64,000 bases of DNA from positions 103,688 to 167,687 of the forward strand of contig JBOGVZ010000047.1 in NCBI GenBank assembly GCA_050692985.1. The letters run 5' to 3'. This document shows, piece after piece, positions 24,211 to 32,039 of the stretch. Every line of letters starts with the position of its first letter. The first letter of the stretch is position 1. A program made the position numbers and the translations under genes. The notes beneath the pieces were generated by a model. The model saw nothing but the letters and a program-made list of their open reading frames with translations. It was not told the DNA's origin and ran no database searches. Source of the DNA: JBOGVZ01 sp050692985 (GTDB lineage: Bacteria > Actinomycetota > UBA4738 > CALAEC01).

Positions 24211-25074
24211 ATGGCCCAGGGCACCAGCGGCACCCCCTCACCCGTCCTGGGGATCGCGGGTCCCGTCATCCTCATCGGTGGCGCCGAGGACAAGCGGCGC
24301 GACAAGGTCATCCTGAGCCGGTTCGTGGAGCTTGCCGGAGGCCCGAACGCCAACATCGTGGTCATCAGCACCGCCTCGACGTTCGCGGAGCTGGCGGCGG
24401 AACGGTACGTCGAGCTGTTCTCCGAGCTGGGAGCCGGAGTCGTCACCGGCGTCCGCCCCCTGTCACGTGAGGAGGCCAACGACCCCGCCACGGTCGCCCC
24501 CCTGGCCACGGCCACGGGGGCGTTCCTCACCGGCGGCAACCAGGTCCGGCTGATCTCCACGGTCGGGGGGACCCGGCTCGAGGACGCCCTGGCCTCGGCC
24601 CGTGACCGCGGGGCGGCCATCGCGGGGACCTCGGCCGGGGCGAGCGCCGCGGCCACCCACATGGTGGCCTTCGGCCGGTCGGGGGCCAGCCCCAAGCACC
24701 GCATGATCCACATCTCGGCCGGACTGGGCCTGGTGGACGGGATCATCGTGGACCAGCACTTCGAGCAGCGCGGACGCATGGGCCGGCTCCTGGCCGCGGT
24801 GGCCCTGTCCCCCCGCTTGATCGGCATCGGGCTCGACGAGGACACGGCCGCCATCATCTGGCCGGACCGCACGCTGGAGGTGATCGGGAAGGGGTCGGTG
24901 ACGATCGTGGACGGCTCCCAGATCGCCACGGACTCGTTCCAGATGAAGGGCCACCGCCCCATGATGGTCTCCGGGGCCATCGTCCATGCCCTCCCCACGG
25001 GGTTCCGGTTCGACCTGCGGGGGCGGCGGCTGATCGAGGTGAGCGAGCCCGAGGTCCGGGAGGCCTCCGAGTGA
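24211..25074 (+). CDS. cphB: Cyanophycinase
   Basis: This 287-residue serine peptidase (S51 family) hydrolyses cyanophycin, the Asp-Arg storage polymer, to dipeptides. The start GPVILIGGAEDK, the nucleophile segment IAGTSAGASAAA, and GLGLVDGIIVDQHFEQRGRMGRLLAAV plus GIGLDEDTAAI are diagnostic. No signal peptide is present, so it is the intracellular form. ATG 24211 has no ribosome site and follows a TACAAT, implying a leaderless message. The stop overlaps cphA by GTGA, so synthesis and breakdown enzymes are made from one transcript. This arrangement indicates nitrogen/carbon storage as cyanophycin. Confidence 0.95.
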   Translation: MAQGTSGTPSPVLGIAGPVILIGGAEDKRRDKVILSRFVELAGGPNANIVVISTASTFAELAAERYVELFSELGAGVVTGVRPLSREEANDPATVAPLATATGAFLTGGNQVRLISTVGGTRLEDALASARDRGAAIAGTSAGASAAATHMVAFGRSGASPKHRMIHISAGLGLVDGIIVDQHFEQRGRMGRLLAAVALSPRLIGIGLDEDTAAIIWPDRTLEVIGKGSVTIVDGSQIATDSFQMKGHRPMMVSGAIVHALPTGFRFDLRGRRLIEVSEPEVREASE

Positions 25075-27926
25075 GCCGGCCCGCCCGATCCTCCCCGAAG
25101 GGGTCCCGCACGGCGTCCAGGGATGCCCGGGCCAGGGCCAAGCGCGAGCCGGCCTCCAAGAAGCCGCCGGCCCGGCCCGACCTGAAGATCCTCAAGACCC
25201 AGGTGTTCCGGGGACCAAACTACTACTCGTACGACCCCACCATCCGCCTGCTGGTCGACCTGGGCTCGCTGGAGCACTGGCCGTCGAACACGATCAAGGG
25301 CTTCAACACGGCGCTGCGGGAGCTGCTCCCGGGTATGGCGGACCACTCCTGCTCGCTGGGACGGCAGGGCGGCTTCCTGGAGCGGCTCGACGACGGCACC
25401 TGGCTGGGCCACGTGGCCGAGCACGTGGCCCTGGAGCTCCAGCGCGAGGCGGGGACGCACATCTACCGGGGCAAGACCCGCAGCGCCGGAGCCCCCGGCC
25501 GCTACAACGTGATCTACGGGTACAGCGAGGAGCGGGTGGGGCTGGCCGCCGGCACCCTGGCCGTGCGGCTGGTCAACCACCTGGTCGAGGCCGAGGAGGC
25601 ATTCGACTTCCTGGCCGAGCTGGAGAGGCTCATCCTCCTGGCGGAGCGGCGGGCCTTCGGCCCATCCACCCAGGCGCTCATCGACGAGGCCGCCAGCCGC
25701 GACATCCCCTACATCCGGCTCAACGAGGCGTCCCTGGTCCAGCTCGGTCAGGGCACCTACCAGCGGCGGATCCGGGCCACGATGACCTCGCTCACCCCGG
25801 CCCTGGCCGTGGACATAGCCGGAGACAAGAACCTCACGAACCGGTTGCTGGGTGCCGCCGGGTTGCCGGTCCCCCGCTCGGAGACCGTGCGCACCGAGGA
25901 CGACGCGGTGGCCGCGGCCAAGCGGATCGGGTTCCCCGTGGTGACCAAGCCCCTGGACGGGAACCACGGCCGCGGGGTGAGCCTGGAGCTCGCCACCGAG
26001 CGGGACGTGCGCCGGGGGTGCAGGCGGGCCCGGGACGAGTCCCGCCGGGGGGTCGTGGTCGTGGAGAGCTACGTGACCGGCAACGACTACCGGGTGCTGG
26101 TCATCGGTGGCCACATGGTGGCGGTGGCCCAGCGGGTCCCTGCCCACGTGATCGGCGACGGCACCCACACGGTCCGCGAGCTGGCCGACATCGCCAACGA
26201 GGACCCCCGTCGGGGCATCGGGCACGAGAAGGTGCTCACCAGGATCAAGGTGGACGAGGCCGCCGAGGCCCTGGTCAGGAAGCAGGGCTACGCGCTCGAT
26301 GACGTCCTCCCCGAAGGCGAGATGGCCCTGCTGGTGGCCACCGGCAACATGTCCACCGGGGGCAGCTCGATCGACCGCACCTGGGAGGCCCACGAGGAGA
26401 ACGTGGAGATCGCCGAGGAGGCCGCCCGGGTGGTCGGCCTGGACGTGGCCGGCATCGACTTCCTGACGCCCGACATCTCCCAGCCCGTCCGGGAGACCGG
26501 CGGAGCCATCGTGGAGGTCAACGCGGCCCCCGGCTTCCGGATGCACACCCATCCCACCGAGGGCGAGCCGCAGTACGTGGCCAAGCCGGTGGTGGACCTG
26601 TTGTTCCCCCCCGGGTCACCGTCCCGGATCCCGATCGTGGCCGTCACCGGCTCGAACGGGAAGACCACCACCGTTCGGATGATCGCCCACATCTTCGAGC
26701 GCATGGGGCGGAAGGTGGGCGTCACCACCACCGACGGCATCTACGTCGACGGCCGCCTGGTGCGGAAGGTAGACGCCAGCGGCCCCAAGTCGGCGCTGAT
26801 GGTCCTCCAGAACCCCCGCGTGGACTTCGCCGTGTTCGAGGTGGCCCGGGGCGGGATCCTCCGTGAGGGTCTGGGCTACGGGCGAAACGACGTGGCCGTG
26901 GTGCTCAACGTCACCGGAGACCACCTGGGGCTGAAGGACGTCGACTCCCTGGAGGACCTGGCCGAGGTCAAGCGGGTCGTCGTGGAGGCCGTCCCCCGGA
27001 CCGGCATGGCCGTGCTCAACGCCGACGACCCCCTGGTGGCCGACATGCGCAAGCACACCCGCGGCTCCGTGGTGCTGTTCTCGATGGAGGACCGCAGCGA
27101 GCTCGTTGAGCGGTGGGTCCGGCGGGGGAACAAGGCCGTCACGCTCGAGCGCGACGACCGGGGAGAGCGCATGGTGATCCGCGAGGGTCGCCGGTCGATG
27201 CCGATCGCCTACACCCACAACCTGCCGGCCACGTTCAACGGCCGGGCCCGGATGATGGTCCAGAACGCCCTGGCCGCCGCGGCGGCCGCCCATGCCGCCG
27301 GCGCCCACCTCCACGACATCCGCCAGGGGCTGCGGACGTTCACGACCTCGATCTTCCAGGCACCGGGACGCCTGAACCTGGTCGACCTGGCCGGGATCAA
27401 GGTGCTGATCGATTACGCCCACAACCCCCACGGACTGGAGATGGTGGGCGACTTCGTGGAGCGCATCACCGCCGAGGCACCCGGTGGCGCCCCGCCCGGT
27501 GCGCCGTCGTGGTCGGCCAACCTGCGGGTTGCGGTGGTGGCCACCCCCGGCGACCGCCGCGAGGACGACATGCGGGAGCTGGGCCGGGTGGCCGCCCGAT
27601 ACTTCGACGACGTCATCATCCGGGAGGACGAGCATCCCCGCGGCCGCAAGCGCGGTGAGACCGCGGCGTTCATCCTGGAGGGCGTGCAGGAGGCCATGCG
27701 GGCCGGTGCCCGGGCGGGCAGCGTGGAGATCGTGCTCGAGGAGGACGAGGCCGCCCGGCGGGCCCTGGACCGCAGCCGGCCGGGCGACCTGGTGGTGGTG
27801 TGCGTGGACCACGCCGACCGGGTGTGGCGAGAGCTCGAGACCCGCCGCAAGGCCGCCCTGGGCCTGCCGCCAACGGCCGGCGATGGCCAGGGCGCCGAGA
27901 TCCCGGAGCTGGCCCCGGAGCTCTGA
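25071..27926 (+). CDS. cphA: Cyanophycin synthetase
   Basis: This 951-residue enzyme adds Asp and Arg alternately to make cyanophycin, using ATP. It has the N-terminal domain (VFRGPNYYSYDPTIRLLVDLG, GHVAEHVALELQREAG), an ATP-grasp domain (about residues 215-500; TKPLDGNHGRGVS, VEVNAAPGFRMH) that adds Arg or Asp, and a Mur-ligase-like domain with the P-loop TGSNGKTTT (Lys531) and DYAHNPHG. An extra basic segment of about 40 residues precedes the family N-terminus, making it longer than the usual 870-900 residues. GTG 25071 overlaps the cyanophycinase stop, and GTG 27929 of the next gene follows almost directly. Confidence 0.96.
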   Translation: MSRPARSSPKGSRTASRDARARAKREPASKKPPARPDLKILKTQVFRGPNYYSYDPTIRLLVDLGSLEHWPSNTIKGFNTALRELLPGMADHSCSLGRQGGFLERLDDGTWLGHVAEHVALELQREAGTHIYRGKTRSAGAPGRYNVIYGYSEERVGLAAGTLAVRLVNHLVEAEEAFDFLAELERLILLAERRAFGPSTQALIDEAASRDIPYIRLNEASLVQLGQGTYQRRIRATMTSLTPALAVDIAGDKNLTNRLLGAAGLPVPRSETVRTEDDAVAAAKRIGFPVVTKPLDGNHGRGVSLELATERDVRRGCRRARDESRRGVVVVESYVTGNDYRVLVIGGHMVAVAQRVPAHVIGDGTHTVRELADIANEDPRRGIGHEKVLTRIKVDEAAEALVRKQGYALDDVLPEGEMALLVATGNMSTGGSSIDRTWEAHEENVEIAEEAARVVGLDVAGIDFLTPDISQPVRETGGAIVEVNAAPGFRMHTHPTEGEPQYVAKPVVDLLFPPGSPSRIPIVAVTGSNGKTTTVRMIAHIFERMGRKVGVTTTDGIYVDGRLVRKVDASGPKSALMVLQNPRVDFAVFEVARGGILREGLGYGRNDVAVVLNVTGDHLGLKDVDSLEDLAEVKRVVVEAVPRTGMAVLNADDPLVADMRKHTRGSVVLFSMEDRSELVERWVRRGNKAVTLERDDRGERMVIREGRRSMPIAYTHNLPATFNGRARMMVQNALAAAAAAHAAGAHLHDIRQGLRTFTTSIFQAPGRLNLVDLAGIKVLIDYAHNPHGLEMVGDFVERITAEAPGGAPPGAPSWSANLRVAVVATPGDRREDDMRELGRVAARYFDDVIIREDEHPRGRKRGETAAFILEGVQEAMRAGARAGSVEIVLEEDEAARRALDRSRPGDLVVVCVDHADRVWRELETRRKAALGLPPTAGDGQGAEIPELAPEL

Positions 27927-27928
27927 GC

Positions 27929-29092
27929 GTGCCGAACCTCGGCGACTTCCAGATCGAGGTCTACCTGGCCGGCATGGCGGGGACCCGGCCGGAGTTGCCG
28001 GTGGTCCTGGCCGAGCTGGAAGGGAGGGCCAGGGAGGTGCTGGCCCCGGAGGCCTACGACTACGTGGCCGGCGGAGCGGGGTCCGAGGATACCGTGCGGG
28101 AGAACCTGGAAGCGTTCCGCCGGTGGCGCATCGTGCCCCGGCACCTCCGGAACGTGGAGTCGCGGGACCTGTCGGTGGAGGTGTTCGGCCGCCGGCTGCC
28201 GGCCCCGGTGCTGCTGGCGCCGATCGGGGTCCAGGGGATCGTTCACGACGATGCCGAGGTCGCGGTGGCCCGGGCGGCCTCGACCCTCGGGGTGCCGGTG
28301 GTCCTGTCGACGCTGTCCTCGAAGACGATGGAGGAGGTCGCCGAGGCCTGCGGCGACGGCCCCCGGTGGTACCAGCTCTACTGGCCGAACGACCCCGAGC
28401 TGACCAAGAGCTTCCTGTCCCGGGCCCGGTCGGCCGGGTTCGAGGCGGTTGCCGTCACCGTGGACACCAACCTGCTGGCCTGGCGGCCCCGGGACCTGCA
28501 GCACGCGTTCCTGCCGTTCCTGGCGGGCAAGGGCATCGCCAACTACCTGTCCGACCCGGTGTTCCTGGCCGCCCTGGAGAAGGGCCCCGAGGACGACCCC
28601 CTGGCCGCCGTCATGCGGTGGGGTGCGGTGTATCCCCATCCCACGGCGGTGTGGGAGGAGCTGGCGTTCATCAAGGAGCACACCTCGCTGCCGGTGCTGC
28701 TGAAGGGGATCCTCCACCCGGACGACGCCCGCCGGGCGGTGGACCTGGGGATGGACGGGATCATCGTGTCGAACCACGGCGGGCGGCAGGTGGACGGGGC
28801 GGTGGCCACCCTGGACGCCCTCCCCGGCGTGGTGGAGGCGGTGGCCGGGCGGGTGCCGGTACTGCTCGACTCGGGCATCCGCACGGGGGCGGACGCGCTG
28901 AAGGCCCTGGCCCTGGGGGCCACGGCCGTCCTGCTGGGGCGGCCGTACATCTGGGGACTGGCCGCAGGCGGCGAGGCCGGGGTCCGCCACGTGGTGCGTT
29001 CGTTCCTGGCCGACCTCGACCTGACCATGGCTCTGGCCGGCCTGGAGACGGTGGATGCGGTGACGCCGGACGTCCTCATCCGGCGCCCCTAG
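27929..29092 (+). CDS. FMN-dependent alpha-hydroxy acid oxidase (lactate 2-monooxygenase-like)
   Basis: This 387-residue TIM-barrel flavoprotein oxidises 2-hydroxy acids. Visible are YDYVAGGAGSEDTVREN, PVLLAPIGVQGIVH, WYQLYW, the flavin/substrate block LPVLLKGI, IIVSNHGGRQVDGA with the catalytic His, and DSGIRTGADALKALALGATAVLLGRPYIWGL. The N-terminal layout and length match lactate 2-monooxygenase / lactate oxidase rather than IMP-type enzymes. It starts at GTG 27929, two bases after the cphA stop, so it is part of the cyanophycin operon by position; a metabolic link is not obvious. A glycolate- or lactate-type substrate is likely. Confidence 0.88.
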   Translation: MPNLGDFQIEVYLAGMAGTRPELPVVLAELEGRAREVLAPEAYDYVAGGAGSEDTVRENLEAFRRWRIVPRHLRNVESRDLSVEVFGRRLPAPVLLAPIGVQGIVHDDAEVAVARAASTLGVPVVLSTLSSKTMEEVAEACGDGPRWYQLYWPNDPELTKSFLSRARSAGFEAVAVTVDTNLLAWRPRDLQHAFLPFLAGKGIANYLSDPVFLAALEKGPEDDPLAAVMRWGAVYPHPTAVWEELAFIKEHTSLPVLLKGILHPDDARRAVDLGMDGIIVSNHGGRQVDGAVATLDALPGVVEAVAGRVPVLLDSGIRTGADALKALALGATAVLLGRPYIWGLAAGGEAGVRHVVRSFLADLDLTMALAGLETVDAVTPDVLIRRP

Positions 29093-29242
29093 CGCCTGCT
29101 AGACCCGTCCGCACCGAGGGCTGCCTGCAGACCATGGCCACGATCACGAACCTGTCCCAGACGGGGGGCCGACCCGGCGGCCTCGATGGACCGGGCCTAC
29201 ACGTTGAGCACCGCCGGCGGTAGGTAGGCCCCCCCGGCGCCC

Positions 29243-29638
29243 CTACGCGGGGTCGAGGTCCAGGGCGACGGAGTTGATGCAGTACCGCTGGCCCGTGGGG
29301 GCGGGGCCGTCGTCGAAGACGTGGCCCAGGTGGGAGCCGCACCTCCGGCACAGGACCTCGGTGCGGGTCATGCCGTGGCTGTCGTCGGGGCGCAGCTCCA
29401 CCGCCTGGGCCACGGCCGGCTCGGTGAAGCTGGGCCATCCGGTCCCCGAGTCGAACTTGGCATCGGAGCGGAACAGCTCCGCGCGGCAGGCCGCGCACCG
29501 GTACACCCCCTCGTCCTTGCTGTAGACGTACTGGCCGGTGAACGGCGGCTCGGTTCCCGCCTTCCGCAGGATCTCGTACTGGGCCGGGGTCAGCCGGGCC
29601 TTCCATTCCTCGTCGGTGAGGTTCCGTTCCGTGTCCAT
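29243..29638 (-). CDS. msrB: Peptide-methionine (R)-S-oxide reductase
   Basis: This 131-residue enzyme repairs oxidised methionine (R-sulfoxide) in proteins. It has the complete zinc site Cys48-X2-Cys51 and Cys97-X2-Cys100, FDSGTGWPSF, and the catalytic Cys120 in GQRYCINSVALDL. The upstream family N-terminus NLTDEEWKARLTPAQYEILR is clear. ATG 29638 is preceded by GGAGAGGAG; immediately upstream of that ribosome site are two tandem 70-bp palindromic repeats, which occupy the region where the promoter should be. The 150 bases between this gene and the oxidase gene hold no supported gene. Confidence 0.95.
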   Translation of the reverse strand: MDTERNLTDEEWKARLTPAQYEILRKAGTEPPFTGQYVYSKDEGVYRCAACRAELFRSDAKFDSGTGWPSFTEPAVAQAVELRPDDSHGMTRTEVLCRRCGSHLGHVFDDGPAPTGQRYCINSVALDLDPA

Positions 29639-29650
29639 GGCTCCTCTCCA

Positions 29651-29720
29651 CTGGGGGGTTCGCTCGCCATCCGATCCCGACGCCGACCCACCCGGGGCGA
29701 GCTACCCCCCCGGACCCCCC
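29651..29720 (+). repeat. 70-bp palindromic repeat, copy 2
   Basis: The unit starts CTGGGGGGTTCGCTCGCC and ends GGCGAGCTACCCCCCCGG plus C-rich tail; the two arms can pair as a hairpin of about 15 bp with a loop of about 20 bases. It lies directly upstream of the msrB ribosome site and is the same length as the copy at 7299-7368. Confidence 0.85.
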
Positions 29721-29724
29721 TCCA

Positions 29725-29794
29725 CTGGGGGTTCGCTCGCCATCCGATCCCGACGCCGACCCACCCGGGGCGAGCTATCCCCCCCGGACCCCCC
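29725..29794 (+). repeat. 70-bp palindromic repeat, copy 3 (tandem with copy 2)
   Basis: It is nearly identical to copy 2, differing by one G fewer at the left end and a one-base change in the right arm (GCTATCCC for GCTACCC). It follows copy 2 after four bases (TCCA), so the repeat period is 74 bases. Confidence 0.85.
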
Positions 29795-29836
29795 AGGCTA
29801 CTCCTCGGCGCCGACAACGCTGCCCACGCCCGCTGG

Positions 29837-31138
29837 TCAAGGGGTGCCGTGGAGGAGCGCGTCCCCGAAGAACGCCAGGACCCGGCGGCCCCACTCCTCG
29901 GGGTGCGTCCAGATCGCCCGGGTGTGGCGGGTATCCGGGACCTCCCACAGGTCGGTGGAGTGGGGCGCCGCGGCCCGGTACCGGCGGTTGAGGAGCGATT
30001 CGGTGCGGTCCTCGCCCGAGATCAACAGGACCGGACGGGGCGCGATCCGGGCCATGGCCTCCTCGGTCGGGATGGGCGGCTCGGCGGGGGTCATCAGGTC
30101 GACCGCGGTGAATCCCAGGAGGTAGAAGGGCAGGCTGAACGCCCCGCGGAGGCCCAGGGCCCGCGCGTCGGCGAACGAGAACGCCCTGGCGCCCTCGGCC
30201 ACCACGGCTCCGATCCGGGGGTCCGCAGCCGCCGATGCGAGGGCCTCCCCGGCCCCCATCGAGAGTCCTAGGACACCGATGCGGCCGGGATCGACGTCGT
30301 GCCGGTGGGCCAGGTAGGAGACCGCGGGTTCGACGTCCAGCGCCCCGAACCAGCCCACGTCCATCGCCACCCCGTCGCTCTGGCCGTGGCCCCTGGCGTC
30401 GATCGCCAACACGCCGTAGCCCGCCCGACCGAGCACGGCGATGTGATCGAGGACGTCGGACCGCGTCGAGCCCGACCCGTGCAGGACGATCACCGCCGCC
30501 GCGTTGTCCGAGGGAACGTACCAGCCCCCGAGGCGGACGCCGTCTTCCGTTCGCAAGGTGACGTTCCGATAGTCGAGACCGACCTCCGCGGGGGTGCGTC
30601 CCGACGGCAACGTGGTGGGCACGTGCGTCATGTACACCGCGACCGTCAGAGGCAGCATGACGTAGTAGACGAACAGCAGCCCGATCGGCACCGCCAGCAC
30701 CAGCCGCCGGCGGACCTCGCTGAGGATCACCAACGACCCGAGCGCCAGGAGGGCGATGCCCGCCGCCAATGAGGAGACGCCCAGGAGATCGAACTCCGAC
30801 AGGCCCAGCTTGACGACCCGGACCACGGTGATGGCGACGCCGGCCGCGGTCGCGGCGGCGCCGATGGCCAGGGCAAGGAGGGCCCGCACGAGGCGTCCGG
30901 ACCGACGGAACCACACCACGGCGATCCCCGACAGCCCCACCGCCAGCGCCGAATCCCACAGTCGCGCCATCACCGAGCGGTCCGACGTCCTGACGGTGAG
31001 ACCGGTCAGCAGGTGGAGACACACCAGCGCGATGGCCACCGAGAAGACGACCGATGGACGGCGCCAGGCGCTGGTGGACGAATCCTCCAACCGGGACGTC
31101 GCCACCGGCGACTCGAGGCGATCCTTGCCCGTATCCAC
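29837..31138 (-). CDS. Membrane-anchored alpha/beta hydrolase
   Basis: This 433-residue protein has four or five N-terminal membrane helices (residues about 30-190) followed by an alpha/beta hydrolase domain outside or inside the membrane. The hydrolase part has VIVLHGSGSTRSDVLDH, DARGHGQSDG, the nucleophile elbow GLSMGAG (Ser near 298), an acid in LLISGEDRTES and a late His (PDTRHTRAIW). The combination resembles the BAAT/acyl-CoA thioester-hydrolase-like or Abhd13-type proteins. GTG 31138 is the start. The substrate is unknown. The 70-bp repeats lie just beyond its 3' end, between it and msrB. Confidence 0.82.
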   Translation of the reverse strand: MDTGKDRLESPVATSRLEDSSTSAWRRPSVVFSVAIALVCLHLLTGLTVRTSDRSVMARLWDSALAVGLSGIAVVWFRRSGRLVRALLALAIGAAATAAGVAITVVRVVKLGLSEFDLLGVSSLAAGIALLALGSLVILSEVRRRLVLAVPIGLLFVYYVMLPLTVAVYMTHVPTTLPSGRTPAEVGLDYRNVTLRTEDGVRLGGWYVPSDNAAAVIVLHGSGSTRSDVLDHIAVLGRAGYGVLAIDARGHGQSDGVAMDVGWFGALDVEPAVSYLAHRHDVDPGRIGVLGLSMGAGEALASAAADPRIGAVVAEGARAFSFADARALGLRGAFSLPFYLLGFTAVDLMTPAEPPIPTEEAMARIAPRPVLLISGEDRTESLLNRRYRAAAPHSTDLWEVPDTRHTRAIWTHPEEWGRRVLAFFGDALLHGTP

Positions 31139-31298
31139 CCTCTCCGCTCCGTCGGTCCCGTTTCCGTCGGGCGACGCTGGCCCAACGCCCAGGCCCGCAT
31201 ACTACGAGATGCAGGGGCCCGGCTCATCGGGTTCCGGCCCCGCGCCCGGAACGGGGCCGTCGAGGAGCGGTTCGATCCACCCTGCCCCATGGGGCGCC

Positions 31299-31304
31299 TA
31301 TCCT
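31299..31304 (+). promoter_or_regulatory. Predicted leaderless -10 of the BKACE gene
   Basis: TATCCT ends six bases before GTG 31311; there is no ribosome site, so leaderless initiation is predicted. Confidence 0.5.
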
Positions 31305-31310
31305 CGGGAC

Positions 31311-32039
31311 GTGCTGGTGAAGGCATGCCTCAACGGTGGGCGAGCGAAGCACGAGCACCCGGCCGTGCCCATCTCCCACCCGGAGCTGGCCCTTGACGCC
31401 TACCAGGCCGTGGCTGCCGGGGCCGGGGGCGTGCACGTGCACCCCCGCCAGGCCGACGGGTCCGAGACCGTGGAGGCGGGAGCCTGCGCCCTGGCCCTGA
31501 CGGCGATCCGCCGGGTGGTCCCCGGGACGCCGGTGGGGCTGACCACCGCGGCCTGGATCGAGCCGGACCCCGACCGCCGGCGGTGGGCCGTGGCCCGGTG
31601 GGAGGTCCTCCCCGACTTCGCCTCGGTCAACGTGTCCGAGGAGGGCTGGGGGGACCTGGCCGCCACGCTGCTCGACCTGGGCGTGGGGGTGGAGGCCGGG
31701 CTGGCCTCGGTGGAGGACGCCGAGGCCCTGGCCCGGAGTGGGCTGGCCGGCCGCTGCCTGCGCGTGCTGGTCGAGGTTCCCCAAGAGGACCCGGCGGAGG
31801 CCGTGGCCGCGGCGGCACGGATCGAGGCCGCGCTCGACGACGCCGGGATCGAGGCGCCGCGGCTCCACCACGGAGAGGGCCCGGCCACCTGGGCGGTCGT
31901 GGAGGCGGCGGTCCTCCGGGGGCGGGACGTCCGGGTGGGGCTGGAGGACACCCTGGTCCTCCAGGACGGGAGGCCGGCCAGGGACAACGCCGAGCTCGTC
32001 CGCGCGGGCGTCCGCGTGGCGGGCCGGGGACGGGCCTAG
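31311..32039 (+). CDS. Beta-keto acid cleavage enzyme family (DUF849/BKACE)
   Basis: This 242-residue TIM-barrel protein starts VLVKACLNGGRAKHEHPAVPISHPELALDAYQAVAAGAGGVHVHPR, the zinc-binding HEHP/HVHPR pattern of BKACE enzymes, which condense or cleave beta-keto acids with acetyl-CoA (3-keto-5-aminohexanoate cleavage enzyme is the founder). GVEAGLASVEDA, LHHGEG and VRVGLEDTLVLQDGRPARDNAELV complete the fold. It is shorter than the usual 270-310 residues. GTG 31311 is used because the upstream frame overlaps the divergent hydrolase gene. The 3' end overlaps the convergent Mur-ligase gene by four bases. The substrate is not known. Confidence 0.88.
   Translation: MLVKACLNGGRAKHEHPAVPISHPELALDAYQAVAAGAGGVHVHPRQADGSETVEAGACALALTAIRRVVPGTPVGLTTAAWIEPDPDRRRWAVARWEVLPDFASVNVSEEGWGDLAATLLDLGVGVEAGLASVEDAEALARSGLAGRCLRVLVEVPQEDPAEAVAAAARIEAALDDAGIEAPRLHHGEGPATWAVVEAAVLRGRDVRVGLEDTLVLQDGRPARDNAELVRAGVRVAGRGRA

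Noticed and set aside
24198..26552. 784-codon minus-strand open frame opposite cphB-cphA
   Set aside because: It is a GC-bias shadow of two certain genes; the translation has no recognisable domain.
29134..29223. 29-codon open frame MATITNLSQTGGRPGG... after the oxidase gene, considered as a peptide precursor
   Set aside because: No ribosome site, no leader or core pattern, and no modifying enzyme next to it.
29651..29794. Tandem 70-bp units considered as transposon ends or att sites
   Set aside because: No transposase or integrase between or beside them; the palindromic shape fits a REP-like repeat better.
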